A DNA stretch of 33,408 nt from Crocinitomicaceae bacterium (GTDB taxonomy: Bacteria > Bacteroidota > Bacteroidia > Flavobacteriales_D > Crocinitomicaceae), in assembly GCA_021325675.1 (NCBI GenBank), contig JAJTCM010000011.1:1-33408 (forward strand), in the 5' to 3' direction. This document shows, piece after piece, positions 18,711 to 26,184 of this stretch; the stretch's first letter is position 1; each line of letters starts with the position of its first letter. A program made the position numbers and the translations under genes. Under the pieces are notes generated by a model. The model did no database searches. It had not been told where the DNA came from and saw only the letters and a list, made by a program, of their open reading frames with translations.

Positions 18711-19619
18711 TTATTTTTCAGGGCGTGGCTCAATTCCTTCATCGTTGAAGGTAAAGCGCAGTCCCACCAGGCTCCAGAAACCGTTGTAAGTCGTTTTCCA
18801 GCCTTTCAGCTCCGGGGCATAAAAGGCACAAAATCCAGGCTTGAATTCGGTAAAGAGGTGAGTGGATACCTGTCCCGCTTTACCTGTGCCCAGTTTTCGG
18901 TCATAACCAAAAAGCAGGTTCGCGGAAGCATACGGCCCGGTTTTCCCTTTTTCATTCCCCCTGAAGTCATAAGAACTGAACGAAAGCTCCTGCTTGTAAC
19001 CCCCCGGATCAACTTCGTATTCCCAGGTATCCCTTGAATAGGAATAATTGTACCTGGTATAAGCAATCCCCAGCTGGGTGGAAATTCCCGCATACAAGCT
19101 CCGCTTCGAACCCGGATGCCCGCTGCGGAAATAAAAGGCGTTTTCCACAGATAGCTTGGAAGTCAGGATGTCGAATGAATAGGACAGGGATTCCTGTGAT
19201 TGCCTGTAAGTTGTGTTGCCGGAATCATCGGTTGTATAATCGTGGTTCAAGGTTCCCCGACCGTCAAAATCTTCCAGAGATATATTGGATGAAATGTAAT
19301 TTACGCCGAAGCGCCAGGAACAATAAGGAATATTAAGCCGGTGCCCTGCCACAGCATTGATATAAAAGGAGGGCATTCTCAGCCAGGGGAAATCAAATTC
19401 TCCATAACTATCGTCCAGGGGATAGCTTAAGTCCCAGGAATGATTTTGCGCTTCCGGATATACGCGTTCAGCAGCTGTTTTGGAGTCATAGTTGGTGCTG
19501 CCCCAGGCTACATTATTAAAGCCGGTAAATACCTGGATCTCATCAATGAAAGCCGTGTTTTGCTGAGAAAAAACAGGAGAAAGAATTAGTAAGTGGCAAA
19601 TAGTCAGCGTTTTTTTCAT
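18711..19619 (-). CDS. Probable outer-membrane protein of unknown function
   Basis: 302 residues from the internal ATG at 19619. This start is chosen because MKKTLTICHLLILSPVFSQ is a clean signal peptide, whereas starting 16 codons earlier (19667) would put a charged stretch before it. The mature part has many alternating aromatic and polar segments (for example FGVNYISSNISLEDF, TRYNYSYSRDTWEYEV, FWSLVGLRFTF). That pattern suits a small beta-barrel or a periplasm-facing outer-membrane protein. I do not recognise a named family. It lies alone on the minus strand between the T9SS locus and tsaB; whether it shares the tsaB transcript (66 nt away) is unclear. Confidence 0.8.
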   Translation of the reverse strand: MKKTLTICHLLILSPVFSQQNTAFIDEIQVFTGFNNVAWGSTNYDSKTAAERVYPEAQNHSWDLSYPLDDSYGEFDFPWLRMPSFYINAVAGHRLNIPYCSWRFGVNYISSNISLEDFDGRGTLNHDYTTDDSGNTTYRQSQESLSYSFDILTSKLSVENAFYFRSGHPGSKRSLYAGISTQLGIAYTRYNYSYSRDTWEYEVDPGGYKQELSFSSYDFRGNEKGKTGPYASANLLFGYDRKLGTGKAGQVSTHLFTEFKPGFCAFYAPELKGWKTTYNGFWSLVGLRFTFNDEGIEPRPEK

Positions 19620-19685
19620 GAATATGTTTAAGTTTTTGTTCTGCCTGAAAGACAAAAAACGGTGCATAAACCCCTAAATAGTGCT

Positions 19686-20351
19686 TTATTTTTTTTTGGT
19701 TTTCATTTCGAAATCTTTCAGGTAAAAAGGCTCGAAATATGCCAGGTCCTCAAACTCCTTTTTCTGGAATTTATTCCAGGCTGTGCTGACCTGGCCTGCA
19801 GCGGAAGAATGGATCTCAAAGTCAAAAATGACATCGCGGCCTTCCCAGAATAAGGAAACTTTAGCCGCAGCATCCCCGCAGATCACGAAAGGCTCCAGCT
19901 CTTTGAAGGAGTTTTCTTCCAGGATTTCAGCGGCAATATCACGTACTTGTTTGCCTTCTTTGAAAACAGAACAGAAAACTTCCATCCGGCGCGCGTCAAT
20001 CATCGGTACAATCGTATGCGATTCATATTTCAGTTTGGCCAGCTCATAAAGGCAGCGGAGCGAATCAATAGCGATCAGGGGAATGGATAAGCTGTAACAC
20101 ATGCCTTTCGCCACGGAAACCCCGATACGCAGGCCGGTATACGATCCCGGGCCGGAAGAAAGGGAAATCGCCGCTAAATTAGCCGGGGCGATGTTTTCCC
20201 TCTGGAGCAGATCCTGGATAAATACGGTCAATTTTTCACCATGACTGTACTGCTCATCAAGGCTTTCCTCGATCTGTACAAGCTTCCCGTCTTTCGACAA
20301 AGCAGCCGAACAGGATTTGGTGGCAGTTTCCAGGTGTAAAATATAAGACAT
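19686..20351 (-). CDS. tsaB: tRNA threonylcarbamoyladenosine biosynthesis protein TsaB
   Basis: 221 residues. An ASKHA-fold pseudo-enzyme that bridges TsaD and TsaE in the bacterial complex transferring threonylcarbamoyl to A37 of ANN-decoding tRNAs (t6A). The N-terminus ILHLETATKSCSAAL and the motif SLSSGPGSYTGLRIG (63-77) are typical of TsaB/YeaZ, as is YSHGEKL (35-41). The start at 20351 is chosen because the open frame upstream (to 20498) runs inside the preceding regulator gene and looks nothing like the family. The start is 11 nt after that regulator's stop, so the two are probably co-transcribed. Its partners TsaC, TsaD and TsaE are not in the window. Confidence 0.93.
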   Translation of the reverse strand: MSYILHLETATKSCSAALSKDGKLVQIEESLDEQYSHGEKLTVFIQDLLQRENIAPANLAAISLSSGPGSYTGLRIGVSVAKGMCYSLSIPLIAIDSLRCLYELAKLKYESHTIVPMIDARRMEVFCSVFKEGKQVRDIAAEILEENSFKELEPFVICGDAAAKVSLFWEGRDVIFDFEIHSSAAGQVSTAWNKFQKKEFEDLAYFEPFYLKDFEMKTKKK

Positions 20352-20362
20352 ACACTCTTGTT

Positions 20363-21049
20363 TTAATTCAGTTCCAGCTTGAACCCGATCCCGTGGATGT
20401 TGGAAATCTGGATGGAAGCATCTTCCGAAAGGTATTTGCGCAGCTTCGTAATAAATACGTCGAGGCTTCTCCCGATAAAATAGTCTTCCTGTCCCCAAAC
20501 GGCGTTCATCACGATTTCGCGGGAAACTACCTGGTTTTTGAATTTACAGAGACAAGCGAGGATTTGCGCTTCTTTTTTCGTCAGGGATTTTTCAAAATTC
20601 GGGTGGGTCAGCTTGTAGTTTTCCGTATCAAAAACATATGCGCCCAGTTGAATATTGGTTATTTCGGGCTCGTCCGTTTTAAATTTGACGCGTTTCAGCA
20701 AAGACTTGATCCGCAGGTTCAGTTCCTGGAAATCGAAGGGCTTGGTCAGGTAGTCGTCGCCGCCCGCCTGGAAACCTTCTACTTTATCTTCCGTCATGGA
20801 TTTGGCAGTAAGAAAAAGGATCGGAATGTCCTTATCGATTTTCCGGATATCCCTCGCCAGCGAAAAGCCATCTTTTTTAGGCATCATCACATCAAACACA
20901 CAGAGATGGAACTTGTCCTGGTTAAAGCGCTGAATGGCTTCTGACCCGTCAAGCGCAAGCGTAACGGAATATCCTTCACTTTTGAGCTGATCGGCTATGA
21001 CAAAGCCGAGGTTGGTGTCATCTTCTGCTAATAGGATTTTTGCTTTCAT
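20363..21049 (-). CDS. OmpR-family response regulator (RprY-like)
   Basis: 228 residues. Receiver domain (~1-120) with E9/D10/D11, phospho-acceptor D53, T81 and K103. The C-terminal winged helix (~130-228) reads LTKKEAQILACLCKFKNQVVSREIVMNAVWG, then SLDVFITKLRKYLSEDASIQISNIHGIGFKL. It is a phosphorylation-controlled transcription factor. The overall look (VFDVMMPKKDGF, LTKPFDFQELNLRI) resembles Bacteroidota RprY regulators, but that name is a likeness, not a proof. No histidine kinase is adjacent, so its kinase is encoded elsewhere. A well-formed promoter lies about 190-220 nt upstream of the ATG, giving a leader of ~180 nt. tsaB follows in the same transcript. Confidence 0.92.
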   Translation of the reverse strand: MKAKILLAEDDTNLGFVIADQLKSEGYSVTLALDGSEAIQRFNQDKFHLCVFDVMMPKKDGFSLARDIRKIDKDIPILFLTAKSMTEDKVEGFQAGGDDYLTKPFDFQELNLRIKSLLKRVKFKTDEPEITNIQLGAYVFDTENYKLTHPNFEKSLTKKEAQILACLCKFKNQVVSREIVMNAVWGQEDYFIGRSLDVFITKLRKYLSEDASIQISNIHGIGFKLELN

Positions 21050-21237
21050 GTATTAGTGTGTTACGCATGTCAAATTTAAACCCTTTGTCAGGCGGGGTTC
21101 AAGTTTACAAAAAAATGTTTAAACCCGAATTGATATGTCAAACTTTTATTTCAGTTTGCCCTAAAAATGAACGAGAGCTTAAAACTGGCGTTCTAAACTC
21201 TCGTTACACTAATCAACCTAACCTACTACTACTGATG

Positions 21238-21267
21238 CAAATTTACAGACTTTTTAAATATCCGCAA
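21238..21267 (-). promoter_or_regulatory. Bacteroidota-type promoter for the RprY-like/tsaB operon
   Basis: On the minus strand, TTG (21265-21267), exactly 19 nt, then TAAATTTG (21238-21245) matches the Bacteroidota consensus TTG-N19-TAnnTTTG. Transcription would start near 21231 and leave a ~180-nt untranslated leader before the regulator ATG at 21049. The 398-base gap between the two divergent regulators (21050-21447) otherwise shows no gene. Confidence 0.7.
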
Positions 21268-21447
21268 GCTTTTTAAATGCAAAATTTTCAATTTTTTGCG
21301 CAAGATCAGTTTTTAGTCGATAAATAATAAAAAATTAGTTATGAATCAATAAATTATTTTTTCCTGCTTTTGGATTAGCTCTAAAATTCTGTGCGTACAT
21401 AGTGTATTTGTTGGTGGAAAATATGTACATTCGTGCAAACATTTCGC

Positions 21448-22116
21448 ATGAACAGGATTTTAATCATCGATGACGAAGCCGATATTCTGGAAATTATCCA
21501 TTACAACCTGGTGAAAGAAGGATTTGAAGTGGAAACAGCCGAAAACGGGATGACCGGAATTGAAAAGGCCAAAGCTTTTTTACCCGACCTGATCCTGCTC
21601 GATGTGATGATGCCGCAAATGGACGGGATTGAGGTCTGCGAAAATATCCGCTCTATCCCTGAGCTGCAGTCCACCCTGATTTGCTTCCTGACGGCCCGCT
21701 CAGAAGATTATTCCCAAATTGCCGGCCTTGACGCCGGGGCAGATGATTACATTGCGAAACCCGTTAAGCCGAAAGTGCTGATCTCCCGTTTAAACGCTTT
21801 GCTGCGCCGCAAAAACCATGTGACCGCACCGGCAGAACAAACGGAAAACCAGTTGGTGATCGACCGCGAAAAATACCTGGTTTATAAAAGCAACAAAGAA
21901 ATCCAGCTGCCGCGCAAAGAATTTGAATTGCTCGCCCTGCTTGCCGCCAAACCCAATACGGTCTTCGAAAGAAACGTGATCCTTGAAAGAGTGTGGGGAA
22001 CGGATATAGTCGTGGGCGACCGGACGATCGATGTGCATGTGCGCAAGCTCCGCGAAAAAATCGGTGAACATCATATCCGCACGATCAAAGGCATCGGCTA
22101 CAAATTCGAATATTAA
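21448..22116 (+). CDS. OmpR/PhoB-family response regulator
   Basis: 222 residues from ATG 21448. A GTG five codons earlier is also in frame, but MNRILIIDDEADI is the canonical receiver start. Receiver residues: D8/D9, phospho-acceptor D52 (LLDVMMPQMDG), T82 and K104. The winged-helix domain (~130-222) reads LPRKEFELLALLAAKPNTVFERNVILERVWG, then RTIDVHVRKLREKIG and IRTIKGIGYKFEY. It is PhoB/PhoP-like, and the next three genes are a phosphate-type porin, a DUF47 protein and a PiT transporter. A role as the phosphate regulator is therefore likely but inferred. No PhoR-like kinase is adjacent. It converges on the porin gene across a 186-base repeat-rich gap. Confidence 0.92.
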   Translation: MNRILIIDDEADILEIIHYNLVKEGFEVETAENGMTGIEKAKAFLPDLILLDVMMPQMDGIEVCENIRSIPELQSTLICFLTARSEDYSQIAGLDAGADDYIAKPVKPKVLISRLNALLRRKNHVTAPAEQTENQLVIDREKYLVYKSNKEIQLPRKEFELLALLAAKPNTVFERNVILERVWGTDIVVGDRTIDVHVRKLREKIGEHHIRTIKGIGYKFEY

Positions 22117-22136
22117 AGACTGTCTTCAAGAAGGTT

Positions 22137-22300
22137 TTTGTATCGCGAGGGAGAGAAAGGTTGCGCAAAGCGCGCTAAGCAATCAAAGTTGTAGAATAAA
22201 ATAAAAACTGTACTCAATCAACTTATTTCCCCCTTTACCTGCCTTATAAAAAAACTTTGCGGTTTTGGCGTGTACTTCTGCAATCTTTGCGATCCAAAAA
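22137..22300. repeat. TTTGCG-rich intergenic repeat between convergent genes
   Basis: The 186-base gap carries GGTTGCGCAAAGCGCGC (22160-22176). At the other end it has an opposite-oriented CTTTGCGGTTTTGGCG (22255-22270) and a CTTTGCGATCC (22286-22296). The same word family appears at 8769-8806. There is no ORF with family resemblance. It probably belongs to a dispersed intergenic repeat; a transcript-ending role is possible but no clear hairpin plus T run is seen. Confidence 0.45.
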
Positions 22301-22302
22301 GA

Positions 22303-23526
22303 CTAAATTCCAACCTCGACCTGGAAATAAGCGCCCACTTTTGCGCTTGTGCTGTTCAACTGGTAATTCGTCCGTGTGTTATACGTTAAATTCGCCTGCA
22401 CTTTCAAGCGGTGCCCGTTGATGTATTTCGAAACGCCCAGGTGATAATGGTCTTGTCCGTTGACATTCACAGAAGCATAATCCGGGTTGAAATACAGCGC
22501 GCTGTAAGGCTTGATGAAGGCGTAGCGCACAGCGATCTCATAGTTGTTTTTGAACAGGTAGCTCAGCTGGGCCAGGTTTCCAAAACCATGGAAAACGTTT
22601 ACGAATTGCGTCATGTCTGCGTTGGCAGTAACCGGGCTGTCTTCGGCCAGGCGCAGGCAGTATTCGTCATAAAACGCAAAGCCTTTGTATTTAAATAAAA
22701 CGTCCAGCTGCACATTGTGGATATTCACCGGCTTGAACAGGTCGTCACCCAGCTGCCCGCCGCTGCGCAGGGCGTGCACGTTGTAATTATACGTTCCTGC
22801 AATGGAAATTTTTGGTTTTTGCTCGCGCTCAAGGTCGCCTTCCACATAATCATTTTTCCCGGTAAATTTCCCCAGAGGCAGGATTTCCAATCGCCCGGTA
22901 TAGGAAAGTCCCTTGTCGGAACGGGTAGAATTACGCCCTTCGCCGGAAGTGACCGCACCTTTGATTCGGTAGTAAGGCCGGTCGTAGCTCAGGAAAACCC
23001 CGAAATCGCGGTCGAGTGTCAGCGTCGCGTTGACAATAGAACGGTCAACAAATTGCTGATCACCGGAAGAGATAACACGCTGGCGGTTGCCCGGGAGCTT
23101 CGTTTGACCGAGCGTCACCGAAAAATCTTTCGTGAAATTGTAGCTCACAACGGCATCCCGTACTACATTCACACTGGTGTTAATATTAGAAGGCTTGTTT
23201 CCTTCCCAATCCATGTCACCGCGGGAGAAAGAAAGCTGCAGCTTGTATGTCCATTTTGGGTTGTAAATAAAGCCTTCCGCTTTTAAACGGAGCCTTCTTA
23301 CCCTGAATTCAAAAGTTTCAGGCGTGAAGTCCGTCTCGGATTTCGATTCGTAACCGAAGCGGTTTTGCATTCTGAACTGGAACTGGCAGGAGAAAAGCGA
23401 GTCTTTGGCAACCAGCCTGATGCCGTTTTGATTTTTGGTAAAAACCTGGATCCCTTTATCAGTTTGTCCGGATAAGGAAAACAGGAAAAGACTGAAAAAA
23501 AGTGCGAAGATCAATTTTTGGCTCAT
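22303..23526 (-). CDS. Phosphate-selective porin O/P family outer-membrane protein
   Basis: 407 residues. Signal peptide MSQKLIFALFFSLFLFSLSGQ (~1-21). The mature protein shows the hallmarks of the OprO/OprP porin family: FQFRMQNRFGYE, an RVRRLRLKAEGFIYNPKWTYKLQL strand pair, FTKDFSVTLGQTKLPGNRQR, and a C-terminal barrel strand (AYFQVEVGI) ending in a hydrophobic residue. It should form an outer-membrane channel for phosphate or related anions; members of this family in Bacteroidota are not all phosphate-specific. It is divergent from the DUF47-PiT pair, sharing a 273-base control region with TTAACAT repeats. A minus-strand TAGTTTTG (23544-23551) is a likely -7 element 18 nt before the ATG. 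Confidence 0.9.
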   Translation of the reverse strand: MSQKLIFALFFSLFLFSLSGQTDKGIQVFTKNQNGIRLVAKDSLFSCQFQFRMQNRFGYESKSETDFTPETFEFRVRRLRLKAEGFIYNPKWTYKLQLSFSRGDMDWEGNKPSNINTSVNVVRDAVVSYNFTKDFSVTLGQTKLPGNRQRVISSGDQQFVDRSIVNATLTLDRDFGVFLSYDRPYYRIKGAVTSGEGRNSTRSDKGLSYTGRLEILPLGKFTGKNDYVEGDLEREQKPKISIAGTYNYNVHALRSGGQLGDDLFKPVNIHNVQLDVLFKYKGFAFYDEYCLRLAEDSPVTANADMTQFVNVFHGFGNLAQLSYLFKNNYEIAVRYAFIKPYSALYFNPDYASVNVNGQDHYHLGVSKYINGHRLKVQANLTYNTRTNYQLNSTSAKVGAYFQVEVGI

Positions 23527-23598
23527 AGTTCAAAATTTAGCGGCAAAACTAAATCGTTTCTCCGGATATTAATAAATAATAAAGTGAAAGATAACTTT

Positions 23599-23628
23599 AT
23601 GTTAAAGCGCTTAACATTTACTTAACAT
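23599..23628 (-). promoter_or_regulatory. Pho-box-like TTAACAT repeats upstream of the porin
   Basis: Two perfect TTAACAT heptamers at 23611-23617 and 23622-23628 are separated by four bases (11-bp period). An inverted copy, ATGTTAA, lies at 23599-23605. The 7-4-7 layout equals that of the E. coli Pho box, and the heptamer resembles the TTAACA repeats bound by Bacillus PhoP. The array lies ~73-102 bp before the porin ATG and ~48 bp upstream of its -7 element, suiting an activator site. The strand given is that of the porin; the heptamers themselves read on the + strand. Confidence 0.6.
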
Positions 23629-23713
23629 TGGGTTTTTCAGGGCAATCAAATAAGGCGCTTGTTGTGAGTGGTTTACTCGTTTCCAAGGCCCGGCTTTTCT
23701 TTTTAAACCCGGC

Positions 23714-23779
23714 TTAAGTTATGTTAATGTTAAGTTTAAATAGCTGTGAAAAGAGGTTGAAAAGTTTCGGCTACCTTTG
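23714..23779 (+). promoter_or_regulatory. TTAACAT-type sites and promoter before the DUF47-PiT operon
   Basis: Overlapping ATGTTAA words at 23721-23727 and 23727-23733 (TTAACAT on the minus strand) have an imperfect partner, AAGTTAT, at 23716-23722, one 11-bp step from the second. A TACCTTTG -7 element follows at 23772-23779, 20 nt before the ATG. No well-placed TTG is present at -33, which fits an activator-dependent promoter. Confidence 0.5.
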
Positions 23780-23799
23780 TCCCATAAAATGTATTTAAA

Positions 23800-24441
23800 A
23801 TGGCAAATATCTTAAAATTCTTCTTACCGAAAGACCGTGTTTTTTACTCTTTGTTTGAGCAGGCGAGCCAGAACCTCGAATCAATTGCGGGTAAGCTCGT
23901 AAAATGTGTTCATGAAGCAGACTTCAACAAAAGGGCTGTGATTATCAAGGAAATGGAAGATTTGGAGCACCAGAATGATGAGCTGACACACGAAATATTC
24001 GTAGAATTAGGGAAAAACTTCATTACGCCGTTTGACCGGGAGGATATTCACAGCTTAGCGACTTCACTCGATGATATTGCCGACCACATTTACGCTACTG
24101 CGAAAAAAATCAACTTCTATAAAGTAGACCCGAACGACCAGGGAATCCAGAAAATGGCCGATGCAATCCACGATGCGGTATTGGCGGTGAATTCAGCAGT
24201 AAAAGAGCTGAGAAACCTCAAAAACACGCAGAAAATTGTAGAATGTGTAATCAAGATCAACAGCATTGAGAACCAGGCGGATGATATTTTCGACCTGAGC
24301 ATTGAAAAGCTCTTTGATTCCGATATCGACGCGAAAGACCTGATCAAAAAACGTGAGATTTACCAGATTATGGAAATCGCTACAGACAAATGCGAAGATG
24401 CAGGCAACGTGATCGAATCCATCGTTGTGAAATACGCTTAA
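23800..24441 (+). CDS. DUF47 (PhoU-like) phosphate-transport accessory protein
   Basis: 213 residues, the usual length for the family, and all-helical by appearance. PhoU-like acidic motifs include EMEDLEHQNDELTHEI, DREDIHSLATSLDDIADHI and EIATDKCEDAGNVIE; in PhoU relatives such residues bind metal clusters. DUF47 proteins are typically encoded next to PiT transporters and are thought to modulate them in the cytoplasm. That holds here, with the PiT gene starting 22 nt after this stop. The two form an operon behind TTAACAT-type sites. It has no signal peptide or membrane segment. Confidence 0.93.
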   Translation: MANILKFFLPKDRVFYSLFEQASQNLESIAGKLVKCVHEADFNKRAVIIKEMEDLEHQNDELTHEIFVELGKNFITPFDREDIHSLATSLDDIADHIYATAKKINFYKVDPNDQGIQKMADAIHDAVLAVNSAVKELRNLKNTQKIVECVIKINSIENQADDIFDLSIEKLFDSDIDAKDLIKKREIYQIMEIATDKCEDAGNVIESIVVKYA

Positions 24442-24463
24442 TTATTTCAAATCTGATTATAAG

Positions 24464-25927
24464 ATGTTTACCTTATTAATAGTCATTATCGGCATCGCTT
24501 TACTGTTTGACCTGGTGAACGGTTTCCACGATGCAGCCAATTCCATTGCGACGGTTGTTTCCACGAAAGTGCTTTCTCCTTTCCAGGCGGTAGTTTGGGC
24601 GGCAGCCTTCAATATTCTGGCTTTCTGGGTTTTCGACATGAGTGTGGGAAATACGGTAGCCAAAACGGTAGATAACTCAGCCATCGATCTGTGGGTGATC
24701 CTCGCCGGTTTGATCGCAGCAACCTTTTGGAACTTATTCACCTGGTGGCTCGGGCTTCCGTCTTCCTCTTCCCATACGCTGATCGGTGGTTTTGCCGGGG
24801 CAGCAGTAGCCCACGCAGGCTTCGGGGTGATTGAATCCGCTGAGATCCTGAAAGTTGTAGCCTTTATTTTCCTGGCACCGCTGATTGGTGGTGTAATCGC
24901 CTTCTTCATTGCACTCGTCACCATTACCAGGAGCTTTTACAAAAAAATGACCTGGATCGCCATTCTGTCTGCAATTACCGTTTACCTGATGCTCTATATG
25001 GTAGAGTATATGGACGTGAAACCGGTTATGATGTGGATCGTGATCGGGATGCTGGCAGTGTTTATCCTGGTGTATACCTGGTATTACGTTGTGCACGGCA
25101 AGCGCCAGACAGCGATGAAAGAGTCCAACATGTACAAGAAGCTCCAGCTGCTTTCTTCGGCTGCGTTTTCACTCGGTCACGGTGGCGCGGATTCCCAGAA
25201 AGTAATGGGTATTATCTGTGCGGCACTGATGGTTTTCGCCAATGAGCACCGGGCTGGCAACATAGAAGGAGATATCCCGAAAGCGTTGCAGGTAACGGAA
25301 GAAATCCAGATCGAATACAAAAACGACCAGGGGAAAAAAGAGAAATTCAAGCCTGAATATTCTTTCCTCACGCAGGACCATAAAAAAGAAGACAAAATTG
25401 AAGTGTATACCAAAGGCCACGATATTTACGACGCAGAGTCCAATATTTTAATCTTTAAGGATAAAATGCTCAACCCGGAATACGTTGAAGCGGGTATTTT
25501 TGCTTCTTACGTGGATAAAGCAGGCGAGCTGAAAGACGGCCACAAGATCAAAACCAAGGTAAATTCCCATACAATGCCGGGCTGGATCGCTTTTGCGTGC
25601 TACCTGATGATTGGCTTGGGAACGCTGATGGGGGGCTGGAAGATTGTAAAAACAATGGGTACTAAGATCACGAAAGTTACGCCGCTCGAAGGGGTTTGCG
25701 CGGAAACAGCCGGTGCTTTGACCTTATTTACAGTTTCAAATCTAGGAATCCCGGTTTCAACAACGCATACGATTACGGGATCCATCATTGGTGTCGGGGC
25801 AACGAAACGTCTCAGCGCCGTACGCTGGGGGGTAACCATCAACCTGCTTTGGGCCTGGGTACTGACCATTCCTGTAAGCGGTTTGCTCGCAGCCGGGTTT
25901 TACTACCTGCTGATCTGGCTTAAATAA
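24464..25927 (+). CDS. PiT-family inorganic phosphate transporter
   Basis: 487 residues with ~10-11 hydrophobic helices in two inverted halves. Each half carries a PiT signature: DLVNGFHDAANSIATVVSTK near residues 15-34, and GVCAETAGALTLFTVSNLGIPVSTTHT in the second half. SLGHGGADSQKVMGI lies at about 233-247. Between them is a hydrophilic, Lys/Glu-rich loop (~265-370) of the kind found in long PiT proteins. It should bring phosphate, probably as a metal-phosphate complex, across the inner membrane with protons or cations. Substrate specificity within PiT is not certain from sequence. Co-transcribed with the DUF47 gene, 22 nt apart; a terminator follows at 25968. Confidence 0.94.
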   Translation: MFTLLIVIIGIALLFDLVNGFHDAANSIATVVSTKVLSPFQAVVWAAAFNILAFWVFDMSVGNTVAKTVDNSAIDLWVILAGLIAATFWNLFTWWLGLPSSSSHTLIGGFAGAAVAHAGFGVIESAEILKVVAFIFLAPLIGGVIAFFIALVTITRSFYKKMTWIAILSAITVYLMLYMVEYMDVKPVMMWIVIGMLAVFILVYTWYYVVHGKRQTAMKESNMYKKLQLLSSAAFSLGHGGADSQKVMGIICAALMVFANEHRAGNIEGDIPKALQVTEEIQIEYKNDQGKKEKFKPEYSFLTQDHKKEDKIEVYTKGHDIYDAESNILIFKDKMLNPEYVEAGIFASYVDKAGELKDGHKIKTKVNSHTMPGWIAFACYLMIGLGTLMGGWKIVKTMGTKITKVTPLEGVCAETAGALTLFTVSNLGIPVSTTHTITGSIIGVGATKRLSAVRWGVTINLLWAWVLTIPVSGLLAAGFYYLLIWLK

Positions 25928-25967
25928 AATTAAGAATTAACTTCGTTGCTGCTGCGCGGTAGGAATT

Positions 25968-26007
25968 GAAAATGGAGAATTGAAATTAGTTCGGTTCTCC
26001 ATTTTTT
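25968..26007 (+). terminator. Repeat-derived terminator after the PiT gene
   Basis: AATGGAGAA (25971-25979) pairs with TTCTCCATT (25995-26003); the stem is extended by A and T runs, and T residues continue to 26007. The stem is almost identical to the hairpin at 26571-26600 and belongs to a local GGAGAATT repeat family. A further inverted pair, TTAAGAATT (25930-25938) and AATTCTTAA (26061-26069), encloses it. The rest of the 257-base gap shows no gene. Confidence 0.75.
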
Positions 26008-26126
26008 TATTTCTTCAAATCTTTGGGTTTTCGCGTTAGTGAAAGAATCTTTAAATTCAGAATTCTTAATTTTCCATTTTTAATTCCCATACACCGAACG
26101 TTTTAGTTGTGTATTTTTAGTCTTAG

Positions 26127-26158
26127 TTGTTTAGTTATCAAATATTTGTATACATTTG
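26127..26158 (+). promoter_or_regulatory. Bacteroidota-type promoter for the small secreted protein
   Basis: TTG (26127-26129), 21 nt, then TACATTTG (26151-26158) fits TTG-N19/21-TAnnTTTG. The ATG is 26 nt after the -7 element. Confidence 0.6.
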
Positions 26159-26184
26159 AAATTCAAATTTAATTAAACTATACT

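Noticed and set aside
19620-19667. Upstream start (19667) for the outer-membrane gene
   Set aside because: It adds 16 residues, including charged ones, before an otherwise typical signal peptide starting MKKTLT.
20352-20498. Upstream start (20498) for tsaB
   Set aside because: The extra 49 residues lie within the regulator gene and do not resemble TsaB, whose N-terminus is at the ATG of 20351.
20393-20944. 183-codon open frame antisense to the RprY-like regulator
   Set aside because: It lies wholly within a convincing regulator gene on the other strand; the translation looks like a frame shadow.
21040-21276. 78-codon + strand open frame between the two regulators
   Set aside because: It overlaps the regulator start and the minus-strand promoter, with low-complexity composition and no protein-like pattern.
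22717-23286. 189-codon open frame antisense to the porin
   Set aside because: Shadow of the porin gene with biased residues and no recognisable domain.
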